NCBI RefSeq assembly: GCF_001712795.1
Contig: NZ_KV757541.1
Coordinates: forward strand, 1-49,421
Reading direction: 5' to 3'
Length of the DNA: 49,421 nt
Origin: Nostoc sp. KVJ20
Lineage (GTDB): Bacteria > Cyanobacteriota > Cyanobacteriia > Cyanobacteriales > Nostocaceae
Shown: positions 15,622-23,347 of the stretch, one piece after another
Numbering within the stretch: the stretch's first letter is position 1
Layout: the number at the start of each line of letters is the position of its first letter
The notes under the pieces: generated by a model
What the model was told of the DNA's origin: nothing
Seen by the model: the letters and a program-made list of their open reading frames with translations, nothing else
Database searches by the model: none
Program-made: the position numbers and the translations under genes

Positions 15622-15891
15622 CTAAAATAGCTGAAGTTGCTGTGAATTATCCTGTACCGCAGGCTTCTCATAAACCATGCCTTCGACTTCATAGCAGCGA
15701 GTCATGAGTTTGTTTCGATTTAATCGAAAGCTGGCTTTTTTCTTTTGATTTGGCAGAGGTGCAAATAGATATTGTGGATGTTTTATAGTACCTTCATCAC
15801 CCAAGTATCGAGAAAGCGTACCGTCGATTTGGTAAACTTTCGATGAACTTAACAGTGTCGCGTCATACACTTTAATCAAATTTGTTTCCAT
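15622..15891 (-). CDS. Hypothetical protein, 89 aa
   Basis: Mixed alpha/beta, basic (KKKASFRLNRNKLMTRCYEVEG in the middle), ending NSQQLQLF. The final QLQLF resembles a short C-terminal peptide such as clamp-binding motifs, which is speculative. No family recognised. Leftward like its neighbours. Confidence 0.6.
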   Translation of the reverse strand: METNLIKVYDATLLSSSKVYQIDGTLSRYLGDEGTIKHPQYLFAPLPNQKKKASFRLNRNKLMTRCYEVEGMVYEKPAVQDNSQQLQLF

Positions 15892-15943
15892 CTGATTAGT
15901 ATTGAAGTAGAGTGTGTGATAATCTTTTGTGGAATCGATTTTT

Positions 15944-15983
15944 CTCTACAGTCAGACTGATTGAATCTGACTGTAGAGTTTTT
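15944..15983 (+). terminator. Terminator hairpin on the plus strand
   Basis: Perfect 13-bp arms CTCTACAGTCAGA (15944-15956) and TCTGACTGTAGAG (15966-15978), 9-base loop, followed directly by TTTTT. It points right, against the leftward genes on either side, so it would stop antisense readthrough or act as a stem in the leftward mRNA. Confidence 0.6.
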
Positions 15984-16008
15984 CACGGATAAGCTGATTC
16001 TTCTTTCG

Positions 16009-16425
16009 TTAAGCAGCAACTTTTTCCTTATTCGGTTTAGACAACCTAGAACCGCTCCCAGAAGTACGTTTAGTTGTTGAAATTGGTGGGTTGACTTGAC
16101 CGAATGGAGTCTGAATCTTGAGGTCAGCTTTTAACTCTGATTGCAGTAATACAAGCTGAGTCAAATAGTAATCGACTTCTTCTAGAATCTCAGCTTCTAC
16201 TTCTGACGGTGAAAGCGGTGTAATCTGATCTGATTCCAGATATTTAACTTCTTCGGTATGGCGAGAAGTCATGACAATATAGCGATAGCCATGACCGCAA
16301 TTCTCAGCTAATACGCTATCGTGTGGTAATACTTCAATACCAATGACTTTGCCTTGTTGAGTACGTTGCCCAACATAAAACTTTGGAATTCCATAACCGC
16401 GTGGAAATGTGATTGTTGGTTGCAT
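16009..16425 (-). CDS. Small protein of a three-copy family (copy 2), 138 aa
   Basis: The frame is open upstream to 16488, but the ATG at 16425 aligns with the starts of the paralogues (7141-7452 and 44738-45064) and has AAAGG eight bases before it. Shared motifs: FPRGYGIPKF, VGQRTQQGKVIGIE, YRYIVM, a YLESDQITPLSPSEVEAEI helix and a coiled-coil end. This copy has an extra basic, Ser/Arg-rich tail (TTKRTSGSGSRLSKPNKEK) absent from the others, possibly for nucleic-acid contact. Function unknown. Confidence 0.75.
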   Translation of the reverse strand: MQPTITFPRGYGIPKFYVGQRTQQGKVIGIEVLPHDSVLAENCGHGYRYIVMTSRHTEEVKYLESDQITPLSPSEVEAEILEEVDYYLTQLVLLQSELKADLKIQTPFGQVNPPISTTKRTSGSGSRLSKPNKEKVAA

Positions 16426-16468
16426 ATTCGTTACCTTTGCATTAATTATTGATTGAAAGTGACAAATA

Positions 16469-16741
16469 CTAAAGATAGAAATGCTCAAAAATCTGATTCA
16501 ATTTTTCCTTTGATTCATCAGGCAGAGCATTAAAATCAAACTCGTCTGATTCCCAAACTTCATCAAGACTTGTTGACTCATCAACGATATTTGCAATCAA
16601 ACAAGATTCGTCGTCGTACTTCCAGCCATTTGCTAAAAGCCACGGTAAAAAACCTTCAGATTTCAATAGTTTCTCGATGTCGAACAAGTCAGAAAACTGT
16701 TGTAAGTTTTCGAGGCTAGGGGGAACGATTGTTGTAGTCAT
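16469..16741 (-). CDS. Acidic hypothetical protein, 90 aa
   Basis: Very acidic, with a central FLPWLLANGWKYDDESCLIA segment and an Asp/Glu-rich second half (DEVWESDEFDFNALPDESKE). No recognised motif. It starts the short leftward unit with the three-copy-family gene behind it. Confidence 0.6.
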   Translation of the reverse strand: MTTTIVPPSLENLQQFSDLFDIEKLLKSEGFLPWLLANGWKYDDESCLIANIVDESTSLDEVWESDEFDFNALPDESKEKLNQIFEHFYL

Positions 16742-17095
16742 TTATTGCTATTGGTAATAGTGAATACACAGCAAAAAGAGGGGAGGAGGGTTAAAGGGAT
16801 TCATGAATTAAACCATGTGTAGAATAGTAAGGTTTAACCTTTCCCCTTTCCCCTTCTTCATTAGCTGTAGACAAGACTTGAGAACTGATTGAAGAAGAAT
16901 TCAGCTATTCTGAATTCAGGAGTCAGAATGAATGAGTGGGGGATTCAGATCCACCACTCGCACAGAATTCAATTCTGAATTCTGGCTCCTGACTCCTGAA
17001 TTCTGTTCGTTAAATATGCTTCCCTACTTGAAGGTAAATAGGGAAGCATAAAGGCGAACACAATTGCTGCAATCACCTCAACAAGTATTTGGCTA
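16742..17095. repeat. Intergenic repeats, two families
   Basis: About 350 bases without a gene. 16776-16860 holds a GGGTTAAAGGGAT / CCTTTCCCCTTTCCCCTT type purine-pyrimidine repeat. 16885-17005 holds GAATTCAGGAGTCAGAAT and, after a 50-base loop region, the inverse ATTCTGGCTCCTGACTCCTG, making a large imperfect hairpin. The same unit occurs singly at 1053-1092. These are dispersed repeats of the kind common in Nostocales. Confidence 0.6.
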
Positions 17096-18076
17096 TTAAG
17101 AAGGCACATCTTCCCAGTAACCAACTTCACCATCATAATTTGCTTGCATAGACTGCAATTTGGTGACGAAGTTAGCAAATTCTTCGTTAGTTAGTGACTG
17201 CCTTCCTTTTTTCCCATAGTTGTCCATGAGAAACTGTTTGCCCTCTTCCTCTTTCCAACCTAAAGCTTCAATTAATCGTTGCGACTCCATCATTAATTGA
17301 TTGCGATCAAGTGCATGAGACGTAGCTGCTCCTGATAAGTTGTTCTTGGGCAATCCTTTTTTCCACCAATCGCTGATGGAATTATGCACAAGGGCAATTT
17401 CTTGAGCTATTGGTTTCTTGCCAATACAATAACTCTCCCAGTTGAGCGCAGTTGGCTTTTCGTATCCGCCACATACACAGGCGTTGGAAGTTTGCCCCCC
17501 TTTCTCACGTTTCTCTGTTTTCAATATGGGACAAAATACCCACATCGAATGCCAAAGTAAATTCTTTGGTTGGTGATGTTTGCCTTGAAAACTTGCATAA
17601 GCTTGTTCGCAGGTTTCACGGAATGCCATTAGTTGTTGATCAAACGACACTTGGAACACTCCCCAAGCAGTTATTTGTACTGGTGCGATATGAAGAGGTT
17701 GATTTTGGGCATCGACGAAAATCACCATATACCGCCTACCAAATTTGTAGGCGTTCTTGTCCAAACCATCACTGCTACGCCAAACTCCAATCACCTTTCT
17801 ATCGTTTCCGTATAGCAGAGGCGATCGCCCAATCACAAGTATTCGTGGTTGTCTATAGAGAGCGCCAGGAATACCTATCTTTTCATCGTTTTCGTCCAAC
17901 TTGTTAGTAAGAACTTTATACTCTTTCCCACCTTCTAGTTCTTTATTTTCGTACCATCCTGCTAATTGTTGATTTTCGTAAGCAATCCAAATGCCTGCGG
18001 GTGAAGGAATACTTTTGGCTGCTGGGGTCTTTTGGTATGACTTGTGTTCAGCAGAATCAAAGTCAAAAGCTGTCAT
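17096..18076 (-). CDS. Hypothetical protein, 326 aa (possibly DUF5895)
   Basis: Starts MTAFDFDSAEHKSYQKTP. Central part: a beta-rich region with GALYRQPRILVIGRSPLLY and KFGRRYMVIFVDAQNQPLH (about residues 70-130), then a helical region. A short Cys pair, NACVCGGYEKP, lies near 198-208. The C-terminal ~60 residues form a helical domain (LIEALGWKEEEGKQFLMDNYGKK) of the type used for nucleic-acid contacts. I believe this is the cyanobacterial DUF5895 family, from memory only. Its role is unknown; related genes occur on plasmids with replication and ssDNA functions nearby. Confidence 0.65.
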   Translation of the reverse strand: MTAFDFDSAEHKSYQKTPAAKSIPSPAGIWIAYENQQLAGWYENKELEGGKEYKVLTNKLDENDEKIGIPGALYRQPRILVIGRSPLLYGNDRKVIGVWRSSDGLDKNAYKFGRRYMVIFVDAQNQPLHIAPVQITAWGVFQVSFDQQLMAFRETCEQAYASFQGKHHQPKNLLWHSMWVFCPILKTEKREKGGQTSNACVCGGYEKPTALNWESYCIGKKPIAQEIALVHNSISDWWKKGLPKNNLSGAATSHALDRNQLMMESQRLIEALGWKEEEGKQFLMDNYGKKGRQSLTNEEFANFVTKLQSMQANYDGEVGYWEDVPS

Positions 18077-18163
18077 AGTAGCTGCTGCCTTTCTTTAATG
18101 TTAGTTTTCGCAAAAAATAAGCGAAGCTTTAATTCTGAGTGGCGAATGGCACTGATTTTAAAA

Positions 18164-18191
18164 CAGTGGTGGAAGAGAATTCTCTTCCACC
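18164..18191 (-). terminator. Perfect palindrome behind 18199-18996
   Basis: A perfect 24-bp palindrome (arm GGTGGAAGAGAA, 18168-18191) begins seven bases behind the stop of the leftward gene and, read on the minus strand, is followed by ACTGTTTT. A terminator is likely, though the T run is short and offset. Confidence 0.6.
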
Positions 18192-18198
18192 ATTTCAC

Positions 18199-18996
18199 TT
18201 ACGCCGCTACCAACTCCCGACGAACTTGCGGCAGTTCAATCGGAGTTATCACTCTACGTAGTGCTTCTACAGCCTCCCTGACGCTCCAATACTTCATGCC
18301 ATCGCCACAGCGCCAGTAGTAAGTCTTGGGGTCGTTTTCCCATAACTCATCAACGTTTCTGACCTTGAAGATAATTCCCAAGAATTCACCATCTAGATAT
18401 ACGTTGTGAGCAGTCTGGATGTTAGTCTTACCCACATACATCAAACGATAGTTGTCCACTGGTTCGCACAAGTCTTCTGCACGAGTCCCGCGATACCCAC
18501 AGTTACCGCACCCATGACCTTCGCAGTCTGGACAGATGGCAGCAGGCATATTCCACTTCGGCAGTGTAAAATCCCATTCAGCCGGTGGGGTTAATATTCG
18601 AGCCTTGTGAGAGATATAACAACCAGCGTGACCGATTACTTTATCAGAATGGTATTGGAGACTCAACGATAGCCAATCACAATCACCCAATAAGCCAATT
18701 TTCTCAGAAGCTTGTTTTAATTCCTCATCTTCCTTATGATTGCGCTCTACTGGAGCAGAAAGACTCGCTTTTACCTCTGCAACAGCGCGTTTGAATGATT
18801 GTTTATGGTATCGAGCATAACCGTGGGTCATTTTCACCCACACGATATCATCACTGTTGATCCAGATAGTTACTACATCTTCGGGCTTGCACTCTTTTGA
18901 GTAGTCCGACTGATTGACGATGGTTGCAATGATTTGGCGATCCTGTGTGGTTAGTGGATCTTTTGTTGGCGCAGGGGCTGAAAGTTGTGTAATCAT
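18199..18996 (-). CDS. Zinc-ribbon-containing hypothetical protein, 265 aa
   Basis: The ATG at 18996 follows GAGGT at a good distance; the frame extends further upstream but without support. Residues around 150-165 contain CPDCEGHGCGNCGYRG, a four-Cys, Gly-rich knuckle like the DnaJ-type zinc finger. Flanking regions are mixed alpha/beta with WVKMTHGYARYHKQ near the start and WENDPKTYYWRCGDG later. No enzyme family recognised. Probably a nucleic-acid- or protein-binding protein. Confidence 0.7.
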   Translation of the reverse strand: MITQLSAPAPTKDPLTTQDRQIIATIVNQSDYSKECKPEDVVTIWINSDDIVWVKMTHGYARYHKQSFKRAVAEVKASLSAPVERNHKEDEELKQASEKIGLLGDCDWLSLSLQYHSDKVIGHAGCYISHKARILTPPAEWDFTLPKWNMPAAICPDCEGHGCGNCGYRGTRAEDLCEPVDNYRLMYVGKTNIQTAHNVYLDGEFLGIIFKVRNVDELWENDPKTYYWRCGDGMKYWSVREAVEALRRVITPIELPQVRRELVAA

Positions 18997-19470
18997 TAGC
19001 AAATACCTCTTAAATGGGTAAAAGGGCGATCGCAAGTTTTGCAGACGGAGCGATCGTCCTATTTTTATTGGTTAGTTTGTTGTGCTGAAAGCACAACACT
19101 CTCAATCTAGAATTGGCGAAGCCTCATTTTTCTTGCTCCTAACCAGTAGTTAGAGCTACTAAGCAAAAGACATAGTGCGTCACGCGACCGACGGCTTCAA
19201 TAGTATTATTTGCCAGCCACTGCACTCAGGCGATTGCTTCTGCTTTGAATAAAAGGCTTGCTCAAAATGGCTGTGTGTCCGTTGATTGCTTCTCCAGGCT
19301 TCTTTACCCACTCAACAGAGCTTGTGCTATACCCCGGTGATCATGTCTCTAGACTATGTTTCGACTTGGAACGTTAACTCGATTTGGTTTGTAATGGTTG
19401 ACTTGCGAACTCTTTCGCGTCCTGGGTGCTGGCAGTTCGCTTTCCTTGCCCTTATGTTTATTAACATACT
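18997..19470. other. Intergenic region, no gene seen
   Basis: About 470 bases between a leftward and a rightward gene. Contents: a HIP1 site near 19024, an 8-bp stem GTTGTGCT/AGCACAAC with a GAA loop near 19078-19096, and otherwise unremarkable sequence. A 62-codon frame at 19286-19474 has no ribosome site and poor composition and was not accepted. Confidence 0.4.
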
Positions 19471-19471
19471 C

Positions 19472-19560
19472 TAGTTAACTAGACTTGTCAACTATAGAAG
19501 CTAGTCAACTAGACTAGCTTACTATTGACTAGACTAGTTAACTAGATTAGACTAGGCAAC
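19472..19560. promoter_or_regulatory. ACTAG repeat array with promoter
   Basis: Five near-copies of GTYAACTAGACT lie at 19474, 19487, 19504, 19525 and 19537, with the complementary CTAG-rich core recurring in between. Inside the array TTGACT (19525-19530), 17 bases and TAGACT (19548-19553) form a candidate promoter for the XRE gene at 19591. Repeats overlapping -35 and -10 suggest binding of the XRE protein to its own promoter; irregular spacing (12-21 bases) is less typical of replication iterons. Confidence 0.6.
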
Positions 19561-19590
19561 AAGACAAGTAATGTAGAGGAGGTGATTAAG

Positions 19591-19836
19591 TTGAAGTTGC
19601 TCATTTTTATGGATTTAAAGGAGTTGCGTGAGAAAGCTAATTTATCAGCTGAACGGGTAGCAGTAGAGTTAGGTAAATCTGTTTCTACTATTAGATTTTG
19701 GGAGGCAGGAACATATATTCCTAGCCTTAGTCCCAGTGAAACCCTACAGCTAACCCGTCTTTACCGATGCACTCTTGAAGAGTTATCGGAGTCTTTTATT
19801 GAAACGCAGCGCAAAAGCGGAAAAAAGCTTAATTAA
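19591..19836 (+). CDS. XRE-family transcriptional regulator, 81 aa
   Basis: A single HTH domain: LKELREKANLSAERVAVELG, then KSVSTIRFWEAGTYIPSLSP as the recognition helix and turn. The start is chosen as TTG 19591: a full AGGAGG (19577-19582) sits eight bases before it. The frame also offers a GTG at 19582, inside that site, and an ATG at 19609, 26 bases away. Basic C-terminal end (RKSGKKLN). Located behind an array of ACTAG repeats and upstream of the putative Rep gene, it is likely a repressor controlling itself and perhaps replication. Confidence 0.8.
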   Translation: MKLLIFMDLKELREKANLSAERVAVELGKSVSTIRFWEAGTYIPSLSPSETLQLTRLYRCTLEELSESFIETQRKSGKKLN

Positions 19837-20290
19837 AATGGCTTTTTTCTTACCCAACCATAAAAGAGCAGATTAAATCACTGGAAAGTAATCACGTAAT
19901 TCCTTAGCAAGATTGTTCTAGGCTGAGTTAGTTTTTTCTCAGCTTAGTAGAGATGACTTTTGCGTATGATCTGTTCTTGCTTGATAACGAAGAGAAGATT
20001 GTTTCTTTCGTCAGCCATTAATTCGCAAACAGGAGATAGAAGTAGAACGCATACATACTCATGTTTTAGTTGTATTGTTCTATACTTTAAAAATATTCTG
20101 ATTCAGGCTTTTTCCAACAATTCAAAAGATAAAGCGATCGCTCGGCACTAAACAAGGTGCGAAGTAGTTTTTAAGGAAGCATATTCACAAATAGTTCAGG
20201 GTTCTAAATCGGCGGAGTGTTAAGTCTGCACCGTCAATATTTTCATGCTCAAAACCCAATAAAGAACGAGAACAAAGCATAGAGGGGAAA
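19837..20290. other. Leader region of the putative rep gene
   Basis: About 450 bases with no convincing gene. A stem GCTGAG/CTCAGC (19922-19943) encloses a T-rich loop, and a HIP1 site is near 20134. The length of the untranslated region before the replication gene leaves room for copy-number control elements such as an antisense RNA, but none could be shown. Confidence 0.35.
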
Positions 20291-21922
20291 ATGAGTAATT
20301 CTGTTGTAAGCAATCGCAGTGATTTTGCAATAGTCGTTCCATCGTTTCTAGACGACTATGGGCTTAATCCTCAAGAGTATCGTTTATATGGACACATAGT
20401 TAGACGAGCCGGAAAAGACGGATGTTTTGAATCAATTCCTAACATGGCAGCAATCTGTTTAATGAATGAAAAGACTGTCAGGAAAACCCTACAAATCCTG
20501 ATTGCAGCTAGGTTTATCAAAATAGCCCAAGAACGAAAAGGGAAAACCACAATTTATGAAATCACACATCATTCGCAATGGATGGCATCAAAATATCTAG
20601 AAAAAATCAGACAACAAATCACTGGTGGTAAATCAGGTAGTACCAAATTAGGTGGGGGTAGTGGTACCAAATCAGGTAGGGGTGTGGTACCAAATCAGGC
20701 AGGGGTAGTGGTACCTGAAATGGTAGGAGTACCCCTACCTGAAATGGTAGACGAAGGAATTACCATTAAGGAATTACCAATTAAGGATCTCCCTTTAAGG
20801 GATCTCTCCCTTAATCCCTCTCAAACTGACATCGACTCACAAGAAAGAAAAGAAAAAAGAGAATTTGGATTTCAAGTCAAAGAAGAACCCAATTCAAGTT
20901 TCTCCACTTTGTTGCCAAAAAAATCCGAGACTACGCAACCAACAAGTCAGTCTCTCATGAAGGTAAATGTTCCGCCGCCACTGCCCGACCCATTTTTGAA
21001 AAATCAACGCAAAAAGCCCAACGATGTGATTTGGGATTGGCTACCAGATGGCCCGTGGCGTAATGAAGAGGGCAAGCTTGATGCAGAATTTCAAACCGCC
21101 CTCGCTACTCGGTGGATGAAGGAGTATGGCGGCGACTTACACGCAAACAAAGCCAAGGTACTGAAACACTTCCGCAATGAACCGACTAACTTAGCGATTG
21201 AGTGGGAATGGTATCAATCGACTTTCATCCATCGCGTTGTCAATATCCAAACCCGCAAGCAGAACGGGCTAGACACCACCCAAGATGAGGAACAGATAGC
21301 GCTTCAAGCTAGAGCAGCAACACCATTACCTGAATCAGTACGTGTAACACAAACACCCACGTTAACCAAAATGGTAGAGCAAGTAGCAGACTATGCCCTG
21401 CCTACTCTGATTTCTCAAGAGCCGCCCAAAGATGAGTTTGGTTGCATTAATCCTGGGGCTTACTTGAATACACCAAAACAGTCAGACAGGGAATTTTGGG
21501 CTAACTTCACACCTCACGCTGTGCCAAGTCGCAAAAAATCATCTGTTGCATCCGTTCTAGAAACGGCAAAAACAGCTATCGAGGCTTTGAAAGTTGAGAA
21601 AGTAGAGCATTTGAGTGAAAAAGCTCCTGTGCGAGAAGCAGAGGAAGAGGTGGGAGTGTGGGGAGATATTGCCTCACATACAACTCCCGCAAATAGCTCT
21701 CTGCCCCTTGCCTCTTCTAAAAAGTTGACTGCGATCGCCGCTATAGTTCAGCCTCCAGTAATAGAAGAAGAAGCTGTACTACAAGATATGAGGAAATATC
21801 TTAATTGCGGCAGTGACGTATTGAGGCAAACTGCAATTGATTGGGCCTGCGATCCTGCTAATCAATGCGAACTCGTGATTGTATCAGGGCGAGTGGTTGA
21901 TTTGAAATGGGTTGATTTTTAA
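20291..21922 (+). CDS. Putative plasmid replication initiator, winged helix
   Basis: 543 aa. Residues 8-100 form a winged helix: YGLNPQEYRLYGHIVRRAG, SIPNMAAICLMNEKTVRKTL (recognition helix), then AARFIKIAQERKGKTTIYEI as wing. This is the HTH_36 type found at the N-terminus of plasmid and phage replication proteins (Phage O-like). Residues 117-157 are low-complexity and coded by 24-bp DNA repeats (20641-20759). Residues 235-320 (VIWDWLPDGPWRNEEGKLD onwards) form a second conserved region with Trp and Arg residues; the rest is Pro/Ala/Glu-rich linker plus a short C-terminal domain. Ribosome site GAGGGG lies just before the ATG. The Rep assignment rests on fold, position behind an XRE regulator and internal iterons; no enzyme motif is visible. 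Confidence 0.65.
   Translation: MSNSVVSNRSDFAIVVPSFLDDYGLNPQEYRLYGHIVRRAGKDGCFESIPNMAAICLMNEKTVRKTLQILIAARFIKIAQERKGKTTIYEITHHSQWMASKYLEKIRQQITGGKSGSTKLGGGSGTKSGRGVVPNQAGVVVPEMVGVPLPEMVDEGITIKELPIKDLPLRDLSLNPSQTDIDSQERKEKREFGFQVKEEPNSSFSTLLPKKSETTQPTSQSLMKVNVPPPLPDPFLKNQRKKPNDVIWDWLPDGPWRNEEGKLDAEFQTALATRWMKEYGGDLHANKAKVLKHFRNEPTNLAIEWEWYQSTFIHRVVNIQTRKQNGLDTTQDEEQIALQARAATPLPESVRVTQTPTLTKMVEQVADYALPTLISQEPPKDEFGCINPGAYLNTPKQSDREFWANFTPHAVPSRKKSSVASVLETAKTAIEALKVEKVEHLSEKAPVREAEEEVGVWGDIASHTTPANSSLPLASSKKLTAIAAIVQPPVIEEEAVLQDMRKYLNCGSDVLRQTAIDWACDPANQCELVIVSGRVVDLKWVDF
20641..20759. repeat. Iteron-like 24-bp repeats inside the rep gene
   Basis: Units begin with TACC at 20641, 20665, 20688, 20712 and 20736 (steps of 24, 23, 24, 24). 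The first three are direct copies with core TACCAAATYAGGYRGGGGT. The last two carry TACCTGAAATGGTAG, which is nearly the reverse complement of the core TACCAAATCAGGTA. A partial copy (AAATCAGGTAG) lies at 20630. The one 23-bp step changes the reading frame, so the peptide pattern switches (GTKSGRG to VPNQAG/VPEMVG) while the DNA pattern continues. An AT-rich stretch with AAGGA repeats follows to about 20820. This is the layout of origins embedded in initiator genes. Confidence 0.75.
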
Positions 21923-21949
21923 GCCGCAAACTCAATACCAGAGTGTCTT

Positions 21950-22069
21950 ATGGAATACTACAAGCAAAATAAATACTTACAAACTTGGAATTGTCAAGAT
22001 ATTCCGGGTGAATACAGTTTCCACCAGCTTATATGTCAAGAGGTAGTTAGTGAGGAGAAAAAGGAGTGA
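21950..22069 (+). CDS. Small ORF, 39 aa, coupled to DUF488 gene
   Basis: An ATG at 21950 opens 39 codons (MEYYKQNKYLQTWNCQDIPG to SEEKKE). Its TGA overlaps the GTG start of the next gene (GTGA, 22066-22069), a translational-coupling layout that supports it. Tyr/Gln/Glu-rich; function unknown. It may be a leader peptide. Confidence 0.45.
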   Translation: MEYYKQNKYLQTWNCQDIPGEYSFHQLICQEVVSEEKKE

Positions 22070-22872
22070 CTATTTTTACCTCTTACTATGCAGGAGAAAT
22101 CAGAGGTGAAGCCGTCTCCATCTCTCTATATCCTCCAAAAGGCTTTCCAGGCAAGCATTTACCTTTATTTGCTCCAACGTCAGAGCTACTGAAATGGTGG
22201 AAGTCTTCAGCGTCAGATACTAATGCTGAACAAGAATACACCCGCCAATTCCACGAAATTTTGCTTTGTAGGCAGCAGCTGATTGATATTTGGGTTGCAA
22301 AACAGCAGCAAAACTCACATGACATGACATTGTGCTGCTACGAAAAAACTGGCGATTTTTGCCATCGGCATCAAGTTGGACGTGAAGTTATCCAACGATA
22401 TCTGCCTGAACTTTGGGGTGGGGAAGTTGGGTTAAGAACTGTTACTAAGCAGAAAATATCCACCAATGATGGGTCAAAAATCATACTCCCAGCTACATAC
22501 CCGCCCCAAGTATTGAGTCTGATCGAGAAATGTCATGAGTTGGGGTATCCTGTAAAGTGCGATCGCTTAGAGTGCGGATACTACCAAGTTACCCTCAATG
22601 GAGAAGACTTAGGTGTGTGGTCAGAGTTGGGTGTGCTTGGGGTATTATCCGGGTTGCAGGAGAAGTTTTACCGTGAGCGCTTAATTCCGTCAGTGGCTAT
22701 GGCTGCAAAGGCAAGAGGTAAGAATAATCAGCAAGATATCAAGATGCCTTCGTGGGTTTTGGCTAGGGATACTCAGTCGGAAGTTTCAGCCCTAGTGGAT
22801 CAGCCAGCAACAGAAGAGTTAAAGCCATCTCGTGCAGAAACATCTATTATTGAGCAGATGAGTCTGCTATGA
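22066..22872 (+). CDS. DUF488 family protein, 268 aa
   Basis: The GTG start follows AAAAAGGA. Residues 1-125 match the DUF488 layout: a start of the type TSYYAGEIRGEAVSISLYPP, then LTLCCYEK-type strand with TGDFCHRHQV (about residues 88-106), the family's Cys/His/Arg signature. The C-terminal half (about residues 140-215) is a separate, unrecognised domain with DRLECGYYQVTLNGEDLGVW. DUF488 proteins occur widely near DNA-modifying and mobile genes, and no activity is established that I know of. It is coupled to a 39-aa ORF and follows the rep gene. Confidence 0.75.
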   Translation: MTIFTSYYAGEIRGEAVSISLYPPKGFPGKHLPLFAPTSELLKWWKSSASDTNAEQEYTRQFHEILLCRQQLIDIWVAKQQQNSHDMTLCCYEKTGDFCHRHQVGREVIQRYLPELWGGEVGLRTVTKQKISTNDGSKIILPATYPPQVLSLIEKCHELGYPVKCDRLECGYYQVTLNGEDLGVWSELGVLGVLSGLQEKFYRERLIPSVAMAAKARGKNNQQDIKMPSWVLARDTQSEVSALVDQPATEELKPSRAETSIIEQMSLL

Positions 22873-23347
22873 CTATTGTTCCATCAAGTACTGATGAGAC
22901 AAGTAAGATAGTGCCCTGAAAGCTAAGGTTCCGCCGCGCCTGTCGCTCAAAATGAATTTTCTTCAAGTGATGAATATCCATCTACTTCAGCAATACGATT
23001 TCAAACTGTTAGCCTTCGCGCCTCCAAAACTTTACTTTCAAACCATCCCTTGGACGAGAAAATGGTAGTACTAAACGTCAAATGGATGTTCGAGTGGTTT
23101 ATCCGACACACTTTCCATCGGATTTTTCTTAACATTCAAACTTCTGCGGTTGAGATTATTGAGACAATGAGGTGAGAAAAATTGATGTAAAAACACATCG
23201 GATGACTAATGGGAGTAGCTTGTGGTGGTACTGTTGTAGTTTAGAGTTGAAGATTATGTTCGCAGTTAATATGTTAGCTTTGATGACTGATACTCTTGTG
23301 GATTGACATACAAGGTTCAAACCTTCAATACATGCAAAGGCGTGCTG
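22873..23347. other. Intergenic region left of the BREX locus
   Basis: About 475 bases. A 38-codon frame from near 22951 has no good ribosome site; nothing else resembles a gene. The BREX promoter should lie here, but no convincing -35/-10 pair was identified. No WYL-type (BrxR-like) regulator gene is present upstream. Confidence 0.4.

Noticed and set aside
17452..17907. Plus-strand 151-codon frame
   Set aside because: Antisense to the 326-aa gene; no ribosome site and poor composition.
19286..19474. 62-codon frame before the ACTAG array
   Set aside because: No ribosome site, odd hydrophobic composition; treated as non-coding.
19472..19560. ACTAG array as replication iterons
   Set aside because: Spacing is irregular and the repeats cover the XRE promoter; operator function is more likely, and the better iteron candidate is inside the rep gene.
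19960..20151. 63-codon frame in the rep leader
   Set aside because: Ser/Cys/Arg-rich, no ribosome site, runs through likely control DNA.
22873..23302. Search for a BrxR/WYL regulator or BREX promoter
   Set aside because: No regulator frame and no clear -35/-10 pair seen.
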